A stretch of 10,724 bases of DNA from UBA5070 sp035913415. GTDB taxonomy: Bacteria > Fibrobacterota > Fibrobacteria > UBA5070. Below the pieces are notes generated by a model, which saw only the letters and a program-made list of their open reading frames with translations, made no database searches and was not told the origin of the DNA. The DNA is taken from assembly GCA_035913415.1 (NCBI GenBank), contig JAMIIV010000190.1, positions 1-10,724 of the forward strand, written 5' to 3'. Positions 6,542-10,724 of the stretch are shown here, in pieces. Position 1 is the stretch's first letter. Each line of letters starts with the position of its first letter. Made by a program: the position numbers and the translations under genes.

Positions 6542-7179
6542 GGCTGTCCTCCCCCGGAGACCTGGCCCTGCATGGTCAACGCCGACCGCTCGGCCCACAG
6601 CTTCTTCATCTCGCCCTCATGCTCCTGTGCCCTGCGCTGGTGAAGCTCCGCCGAACGCTCGAGCAGCGCGCGCTCCTCCGGGTCGCTGGCCTCGGCCGCG
6701 TCGGCCTGGAACCGGGCCGCCTCGTGGGCGTTGTGCCGGCCCAGCCACTTCTCCTGGTGGAGGCGCCGGTCGAGACGATACACCGCGCTCATGACCGGGT
6801 CCACCCGCTCGGCCGCGGTCGGGGGCCGGTAGGACTGGGCCCGGCTGAGCTCCGCCATGACCGGCGGGAGCCCGGCCGCCCTGCGCGTCTCGTCCATGGA
6901 CACCACCTGGGCACGGACCTTGGTCACCCGGGGCCGGTCGTTCACAGGTCGGTCGGCGGGGGTCGGCGCAGCCGGGGCGTCAGCTGCGACCGGCCCGGCC
7001 ACGGCGTCAGCGCCCTCGAGCCCCTGGTCGCTGGCCAGTTCCTCGGGTTCGTCGGCCGGGGCAGCAGAGGGCTCCTGGCGCGTGCTGCCGAACATCAAGG
7101 CAATCAGCGCCAGGGTCGCCAGGGTAGGTACCGCGGGCACCGCCAGGATCTTCAGGGTTCGTTTCGTCGGCTTGGTCAT
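6538..7179 (-). CDS. Membrane-anchored helical protein of unknown function, first gene of the operon
   Basis: 213 aa. ATG at 7179 has a GGAGG about 6 nt upstream and lies just behind the sigma-54 promoter candidate; longer in-frame extensions would start upstream of that promoter. The N-terminus is positive (MTKPTKRTLK) and followed by one hydrophobic segment (about 10-30, LAVPAVPTLATLALIALMF) with no Cys lipobox and no clear cleavage site, so a single-pass inner-membrane anchor with a periplasmic body is likely. Residues 33-80 are an Ala/Pro/Glu-rich flexible spacer. Residues about 125-203 are a charged, probably coiled-coil helix (VYRLDRRLHQEKWLGRHNAH, EERALLERSAELHQRRAQEH). No family is recognised. 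The stop overlaps the GTG of the lipoprotein gene (5357-6541), so the two are translationally coupled and probably made in fixed ratio. A tether or periplasm-spanning adaptor is a plausible inference only. Confidence 0.75.
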   Translation of the reverse strand: MTKPTKRTLKILAVPAVPTLATLALIALMFGSTRQEPSAAPADEPEELASDQGLEGADAVAGPVAADAPAAPTPADRPVNDRPRVTKVRAQVVSMDETRRAAGLPPVMAELSRAQSYRPPTAAERVDPVMSAVYRLDRRLHQEKWLGRHNAHEAARFQADAAEASDPEERALLERSAELHQRRAQEHEGEMKKLWAERSALTMQGQVSGGGQP

Positions 7180-7214
7180 CGTGGCCTCCGCAACGTGGTT
7201 GGCTCGTGGCCAAC

Positions 7215-7229
7215 GCACGGATCGTGCCA
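7215..7229 (-). promoter_or_regulatory. Sigma-54 (-24/-12) promoter of the three-gene operon
   Basis: On the minus strand TTGGCACGATCCGTGCG matches the RpoN consensus YTGGCACG-N4-TTGCW. All of TGGCACG matches, GTGC stands for TTGC (one mismatch), and the GG and GC doublets have the required spacing. The -12 C is at 7215, so transcription should start near 7203. That leaves a 5' leader of about 24 nt containing the GGAGG and then the ATG at 7179. Position relative to the gene, strand and motif quality all agree. Sigma-54 promoters need an ATP-dependent activator, so the operon is probably switched on by a signal rather than constitutive. Confidence 0.7.
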
Positions 7230-7235
7230 ACCAAA

Positions 7236-7248
7236 AAACCCAATGATT
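7236..7248 (-). promoter_or_regulatory. Weak IHF-like site between activator dyad and promoter
   Basis: Minus-strand AATCATTGGGTTT matches seven of the nine defined positions of the IHF consensus WATCARNNNNTTR, next to an A/T tract (7233-7238). It sits between the -24 box and the dyad at 7279-7301, where DNA bending would help an activator reach sigma-54 polymerase. The match is imperfect and the call tentative. Confidence 0.25.
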
Positions 7249-7278
7249 TCGTGCGAGGCTCCATCCAGCCGAAAGTGC

Positions 7279-7301
7279 CGTGCCTGATTTTTTCAGGCAC
7301 G
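7279..7301. promoter_or_regulatory. Perfect 9-bp inverted repeat, candidate activator-binding site
   Basis: CGTGCCTGA, five T, TCAGGCACG: two perfect 9-bp arms around a 5-nt T spacer. The centre (7290) is about 87 nt upstream of the predicted start of transcription at 7203, inside the range where sigma-54 enhancer-binding proteins usually bind. No U-tract follows the stem on either strand, so it is not a classical terminator. It could instead be a hairpin or a repeat-family member; a search of the genome for other copies would separate these. Confidence 0.5.
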
Positions 7302-7512
7302 TGTCCGGATTCCGGTCACTCCCCAAACGGGGCAGATGGGAGCTGGCGAAGGGCTGAAGAATCCAGGCAGCACCGGTGCAAAGGATCGGATCGCCTCACG
7401 GCGGGGGTGGCGACAACTCGGCTGTGGTCATCGCCTGCAGCGACATCGGGTCATCGTCGTTGAAGTACGGATGGCGGCTCTCCCCTGCGGGGCTGACCAG
7501 CCGGATGAAGTA

Positions 7513-7540
7513 GCCCGGGGGGGGCTTCGCCCACCCGGGC
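7513..7540. repeat. GC-rich imperfect hairpin, first of three
   Basis: Left arm GCCC plus eight G plus C (7513-7525), loop TTC, right arm GCCCACCCGGGC (7529-7540). It is a variant of the perfect hairpin at 7569-7593 with one extra base and one mismatch in the left arm. The shared 19-nt core GGGCTTCGCCCACCCGGGC occurs in both, 54 nt apart, as expected for REP-like intergenic repeats. Confidence 0.6.
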
Positions 7541-7568
7541 GGTGTGACATCAACGAGCGGGGATCTCA

Positions 7569-7593
7569 CCCGGGTGGGCTTCGCCCACCCGGG
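7569..7593. repeat. Perfect 11-bp GC hairpin, second of three
   Basis: CCCGGGTGGGC, loop TTC, GCCCACCCGGG: an 11-bp perfect stem with a 3-nt loop. Same core as the hairpin at 7513-7540. It could slow or stop transcription or protect mRNA of the minus-strand gene at 7986-8435, but lacks a U-tract. Confidence 0.65.
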
Positions 7594-7595
7594 CT

Positions 7596-7621
7596 GCGGC
7601 CGAGCGGTGCCGCTCGGCCGC
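7596..7621. repeat. Perfect 12-bp inverted repeat, third hairpin
   Basis: GCGGCCGAGCGG, TG, CCGCTCGGCCGC: a 12-bp perfect inverted repeat only 2 nt after the second hairpin, with an unrelated core sequence. Alternating hairpins of different core are a feature of composite intergenic repeats. Confidence 0.65.
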
Positions 7622-7985
7622 GGCCGACTACGTGAACACTCGCTCCCGATCAGAAGAGTGCGATTCAGCTCGAAGGCGTTGTAGATCGGGACGTTGGAGA
7701 TCGGTTTCGTCACCCGGCACGGCGAATTCGCGGCACTTTCAGTCCGTTGCGTGGTGACGATTGGGTTTTCGACCGGAAAAACAGGCCCGCAGAACGATCG
7801 AGGATGCGTCGAAACCCTGTACCTCGATGGTGCCCGCTTGCGCGTGGGGACCATTTGGCTTCCGCCCTCACAGGCTGCCCGGGGTGGATGCACACGGACG
7901 GCTCGCGAGCGATTCCAGACCAGGGAGTGGCTGGGCCGTAGGTGCTGCCTACCTGAGGATCACCCCGGGTGGCTCGCGGCCGGGC
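7622..7985. other. Intergenic stretch with no supported gene
   Basis: Open frames exist on both strands, but none shows a signal peptide, ribosome binding site or recognisable motif, and base use is less GC-rich than in the genes. A short imperfect direct repeat (TTGTAGATCGGGACG / TTGGAGATCGG, near 7679-7704) is the only structure seen. It may hold gene or element debris. Confidence 0.4.
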
Positions 7986-8435
7986 TCAGTCGATGCACAC
8001 GCCGGTGAACCCCTCCACGCCGTCGTGTTCCATCACTTCGCAGTGGCACCCGAATACCGTGGTGAGCGCCGAGCATTCCCCGATCTCGTGCTCACCACTG
8101 CACAAGGCGCCCTGGGACGCTCCGAGGCACTTGCCCTGGCAGTGCACCTGGGACCAGCACGGACAGCCCGCGTCTCCGGTCGGGCAGGTGCAGGCCTCCA
8201 CACCGCTTCTCCATTCACCTCCCAGGGCCAGGCACTCTGCCTCCGGGAGCAGGTGGTCACAGGTCGGAGCGGGCTCCGAGTCGCAGGGAGGAGGGGCTGT
8301 CTCGCAGGAGCCGTCCAGGCAGCGTTCACCCTGGCCGCAGTCGGAGTGCTCCTTGCACTCGGAGCAGGCCTGAAGAGCGATGCAGACGAGCAGAGCGGCC
8401 AGGAGCCCGTAGAACATGTGACTGGCGTGCTTCAT
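7986..8435 (-). CDS. Small Cys-rich lipoprotein
   Basis: 149 aa. ATG at 8435 has GAGGA about 7 nt upstream and starts a lipoprotein signal (MKHASHM, hydrophobic LLAALLVCIALQAC, lipid-accepting Cys24; Gln at -2 is slightly unusual). The mature chain has about 19 cysteines in 126 residues. It opens with CKEHSDCGQGERCLDGSC, the C-x(5)-C-x(5)-C-x(4)-C pattern seen in many Myxococcota exported proteins and also in the MYXO-CTERM-type protein at 679-1050. Further cysteine pairs follow (CTCPTGDAGCPCW, CQGKC, CHCEV) before the end at VCID. It is probably a disulfide-knotted surface or periplasmic protein with no visible catalytic residues. It is divergent from the two large Cys-rich lipoproteins to its right, sharing a 176-bp upstream region, so co-regulation is possible. 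Function unknown. Confidence 0.8.
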   Translation of the reverse strand: MKHASHMFYGLLAALLVCIALQACSECKEHSDCGQGERCLDGSCETAPPPCDSEPAPTCDHLLPEAECLALGGEWRSGVEACTCPTGDAGCPCWSQVHCQGKCLGASQGALCSGEHEIGECSALTTVFGCHCEVMEHDGVEGFTGVCID

Positions 8436-8611
8436 CCCGATCCTCGTCCCGCGGTTGTCCATGCTGCCAGTGCAGCTTAGCACACATCACCCCTCGCAGA
8501 CCTGCTTGCAGGGGGACGGGACCCGGGTGCCCGTTGCCCTCCTGCCCGGGGCCTTGCGCCGCGGGTTTCAACGGGTGGAAGCTAGGTACAGATCCTCCGG
8601 GAGGGATGGGA
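8436..8611. promoter_or_regulatory. Divergent upstream region between two Cys-rich lipoprotein genes
   Basis: This 176-bp region must hold promoters for 7986-8435 (-) and 8612-10087 (+). No convincing -35/-10 or -24/-12 pair was found. Small symmetries are CCTGC-TT-GCAGG (8501-8512) and two CCCGGG boxes 17 nt apart (8522-8527, 8545-8550), either of which could be an operator or chance. Confidence 0.35.
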
Positions 8612-10087
8612 ATGCACATCAGGATCGCCATCCTCGGGATTCTCCTCGCTGGCTTGGTCGCTGGCTGCGACTCGAAGTCGGAGCCGGAGCCCTGCGTCCC
8701 GGACTGCACCGGGATGCAGTGCGGGTGGGATCCCGTGTGCGACCAGATCTGCGGCACCTGCCCGTCGGACGAGACCTGCGAGGTGGAGACCGGGCGCTGC
8801 CTGTGCGTGCCTGACTGCGCGGACCGATTCTGCGGCCCGGACCACTGCGGCGGGAGCTGCGGCACCTGCCCGGCGACGATGACCTGCAACCCCTGGATGC
8901 ACTGCCAGGGCGAGGCCGGGCTGGGCCAGGCCTGCGGCCTGGGTGTGGACAGGGGCGCGGTGGTGAGCTGTACCGCGGGCCTCACCTGCGTCGACTTCAT
9001 GTTCGAACCCGATACCAGGCCCTGTGAAGGGGACGGCTGGTGCACGTCCTACTTCCCGGATGGCTGGAACCCGAAGTGCATCGACGGAGGGTGCCGGGCC
9101 TCGCTGTGCGCCGCGACCTGCTCGCCAGCGAACGGCCCGGACTGGTGCCCCGCGGGCTTCGACCCGCTCTCCTGGAAGGACACCTGCGTTTGCGTGCCGA
9201 CGTCCAGCTCGCCCTCGATTCCGGCCGGGGGCGACTGCACGCTGGGCCCGATCCACTACATCGGTCACAGCTGCGAGGAGGGCGACTGGTGCCTCGGCCT
9301 GCTCCGCCCGGACGGGCCGGCCTGCGACGACTACCGCGACTGCGCGGACACACTGGTGCCCGGCCCGGGCCATGACTGCGTGGGCGGCCACTGCATGTTC
9401 GCCCGCTGCGTGGAGCCCTGCGGACCGGACTGCCCGGCGAGCTGGAGGCTCTACCAGCTCCCGAACTATCCCTGCATCTGCATGAGACCCTATCCGTACA
9501 CTCGCGGACAGGGCGAGCCCTGCACCGCCAACGAGGTGAACGCCGAGGCGGGCAACTGTCACCAGGAGCTGGGCTGCATCGCGCGACCGCCCGACCCGGT
9601 CGGTGCCCCGTGCCCCCAGGGCGACGGGGACTGCCGGGCGTACTTCCCGGCGAGCTTCAACCCGGACTGCGTGGACGGCGGTTGCGGCACGTCCGTCTGC
9701 GCCTATCCGTGCGCCGTGCTGCCCTGCGACTGTCCGGACTTCCTCCCCGTGGACATGAATGGCGAGTGCTACTGCCTGCCGAACCCCGCGGGGGTGCCCG
9801 CGGCGGCCGGTGAGCCCTGCACCTTCGGAGAGATCAACGACCCGGGCTGCCCGCTGGAGTGCGCCGAGGGCCTCTTCTGCTTCGGATTCACTCCGGAGAC
9901 AGTGAACGAACCCTGTGCGACCGACGTGGATTGCCTGGCCTCGGTCTCACCGAACTGGAATCCCGACTGCGTCGAGGGCGGCTGCGGGGTCTCTTTCTGC
10001 ATCGCCCCTTGTGTCGACCACGTTTGTGACGAGGGTTTCACGCCGCTGGACGAGGACTTCGGTTGCTGGTGCTACCCGAGCCAGTAG
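8612..10087 (+). CDS. Cys-rich lipoprotein with four 12-13-cysteine repeats
   Basis: 491 aa. The ATG at 8612 is preferred because GGGAGGG lies 6-7 nt before it; an in-frame ATG at 8606 touches that ribosome binding site. Signal MHIRIAILGILLAGLVAGC, lipobox VAGC, Cys19. About 67 cysteines in all. Residues 28-98 hold two copies of a C-x3-C-x4-C-G pattern ending in CGxCP (DPVCDQICGTCP, PDHCGGSCGTCP), a known theme in myxobacterial exported proteins. Then come four repeats of about 95 residues (about 102-196, 203-292, 298-392, 397-491). Their cysteines share one spacing: C-12-C-6-C-12-C-6-C-12-C-5-C-5-C-4-C, a variable stretch, and C-2-C at the end; the most conserved sequence is NPDCVxGGC. All cysteines are probably disulfide-bonded outside the cytoplasm, giving a rigid rod or binding surface. 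No enzyme motif is seen. The next gene, 15 nt downstream, is a paralog. Confidence 0.85.
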   Translation: MHIRIAILGILLAGLVAGCDSKSEPEPCVPDCTGMQCGWDPVCDQICGTCPSDETCEVETGRCLCVPDCADRFCGPDHCGGSCGTCPATMTCNPWMHCQGEAGLGQACGLGVDRGAVVSCTAGLTCVDFMFEPDTRPCEGDGWCTSYFPDGWNPKCIDGGCRASLCAATCSPANGPDWCPAGFDPLSWKDTCVCVPTSSSPSIPAGGDCTLGPIHYIGHSCEEGDWCLGLLRPDGPACDDYRDCADTLVPGPGHDCVGGHCMFARCVEPCGPDCPASWRLYQLPNYPCICMRPYPYTRGQGEPCTANEVNAEAGNCHQELGCIARPPDPVGAPCPQGDGDCRAYFPASFNPDCVDGGCGTSVCAYPCAVLPCDCPDFLPVDMNGECYCLPNPAGVPAAAGEPCTFGEINDPGCPLECAEGLFCFGFTPETVNEPCATDVDCLASVSPNWNPDCVEGGCGVSFCIAPCVDHVCDEGFTPLDEDFGCWCYPSQ

Positions 10088-10102
10088 GTCGGAGGGATGG
10101 GA

Positions 10103-10724
10103 TTGAAGCTGCGAATGCTCCTCTGCGTGTTCCTCCTCGTCAGCGTGGCCGCCGGCTGCGACTCGAAGTCCGACCTCTGCATACCGGCCTGCGAAGGCAG
10201 GCAGTGCGGGATCGACTCCCTGTGCGGCCAGAACTGCGGCCCCTGCCCCTTGGACGAGACCTGCGACGAGGAGACCGGACGTTGCCAGTGCGTACCCGAC
10301 TGCGCGAACCGCGCCTGCGGCCCGGACCACTGCGGCGGGAGCTGCGGGGAGTGCCAGGCGCCGCTCTCCTGCAGCCCCGAGTTCCGCTGCGAGGGCGAGG
10401 TGGGGCAGGGCGCGGCTTGCGGCAGGGGATTGCCGGGGGGCGCGATCGCGACCTGCGCCGAGGGGCTGACGTGCCTGGAGGTCGTGTTCGAGCCGGGCGC
10501 CATGCCCTGCACCACGGACGGGGACTGCCTGGCCTTCTACCAACCCGACTGGAACCCGGTCTGTGTGGCGGGCGACTGCGTGGCCTCCCTGTGCGTCGAT
10601 GGCTGCGCGGGCGGGTACGGCCTGGACTGGTGCCCGGACGGCTTCGATCCGCTCTGGGACGACGAGCGCGAGGAGTGCCTCTGCGTGCCGGGAGGAGGCT
10701 CGACCGGGCTGCTGCCTGGGTCGC
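10103..10724 (+). CDS. Second Cys-rich repeat lipoprotein, paralog of the upstream gene, cut by the window end
   Basis: Open to the window edge (207 codons visible). The stretch before the start, GGAGGGATGGGA, is identical to that of the upstream paralog. There it precedes ATG 8612 and here it precedes TTG 10103, so TTG is taken as the start; the in-frame ATG at 10097 abuts the ribosome binding site and is the alternative. Signal KLRMLLCVFLLVSVAAGC with lipobox AAGC, followed by DSKS as in the paralog. Next come the two CGxCP-type modules (DSLCGQNCGPCP, PDHCGGSCGECQ) and the first 12-Cys repeat, with the same spacing (12-6-12-6-12-5-5-4-9 and a final C-2-C) and near-identical landmarks (FEPGAMPC, DWNPVC, LDWCPDGFDPL). 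A Gly/Ser linker follows, where repeat two should begin. Co-transcription with the upstream copy is likely (15-nt gap). It arose by tandem duplication and has diverged, most strongly in the signal peptide and between cysteines. Confidence 0.85.
   Translation, partial: MKLRMLLCVFLLVSVAAGCDSKSDLCIPACEGRQCGIDSLCGQNCGPCPLDETCDEETGRCQCVPDCANRACGPDHCGGSCGECQAPLSCSPEFRCEGEVGQGAACGRGLPGGAIATCAEGLTCLEVVFEPGAMPCTTDGDCLAFYQPDWNPVCVAGDCVASLCVDGCAGGYGLDWCPDGFDPLWDDEREECLCVPGGGSTGLLPGS

Noticed and set aside
7279..7301. Rho-independent terminator
   Set aside because: A stem-loop is present, but the T-run is in the loop and no U-tract follows on either strand; its position fits an activator site better.
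7396..7893. 165-codon open frame on the minus strand
   Set aside because: It runs through the GC hairpins, which encode repeated PGWAKP-like strings, and has no ribosome binding site, domain or normal composition; likely a chance frame over intergenic repeats.

Overview
The window is GC-rich (G/C-ending codons throughout) and is dominated by exported proteins: lipoproteins, cysteine-rich secreted proteins, and one protein ending in a MYXO-CTERM-like sorting signal (glycine-cysteine, hydrophobic helix, Arg cluster). With a strong -24/-12 (sigma-54) promoter candidate, this suggests a myxobacterium-like member of the Myxococcota (former Deltaproteobacteria). The taxonomic call is an inference from sequence style, not a database match.

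Layout, left to right. (1) 1-177 (+): the C-terminal tail of an IS630-type transposase, almost touching the end of the next gene. (2) 194-1050 (-): a two-gene unit with an ATGA stop/start overlap, a MYXO-CTERM-type Cys-rich surface protein followed by a small lipoprotein. (3) about 1108-1376 (-): a coding scar made of two protein-like fragments in different frames. (4) 1494-2051 (-): a basic HTH/AT-hook DNA-binding protein, possibly derived from a transposon accessory protein, with a sigma-70-like promoter. (5) 2223-7179 (-): the main operon. It encodes a membrane-anchored helical protein (213 aa), a beta-propeller-like lipoprotein (394 aa, GTG start overlapping the previous stop) and a 1028-aa secreted protein. 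The last carries the metal-ligand pattern of the zinc-dependent phospholipase C / S1-P1 nuclease fold. (6) 7180-7985: the operon's regulatory region (sigma-54 promoter about 24 nt before the start region, a weak IHF-like site and a perfect 9-bp dyad near -87), then three GC-rich hairpins and a stretch with no convincing gene. (7) 7986-8435 (-): a small Cys-rich lipoprotein. (8) 8612-10724 (+): two tandem paralogous Cys-rich lipoproteins built from a 12-cysteine repeat of about 95 residues; the second runs off the window.

How the genes may work together: nearly every intact gene product is predicted to cross the inner membrane. The main operon looks like an inducible export-dependent surface or extracellular system (anchor, propeller scaffold or sensor, metalloenzyme) under sigma-54 and activator control. 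The Cys-rich lipoproteins look like disulfide-stabilised surface proteins. No complete mobile element, RNA gene or CRISPR array was seen.
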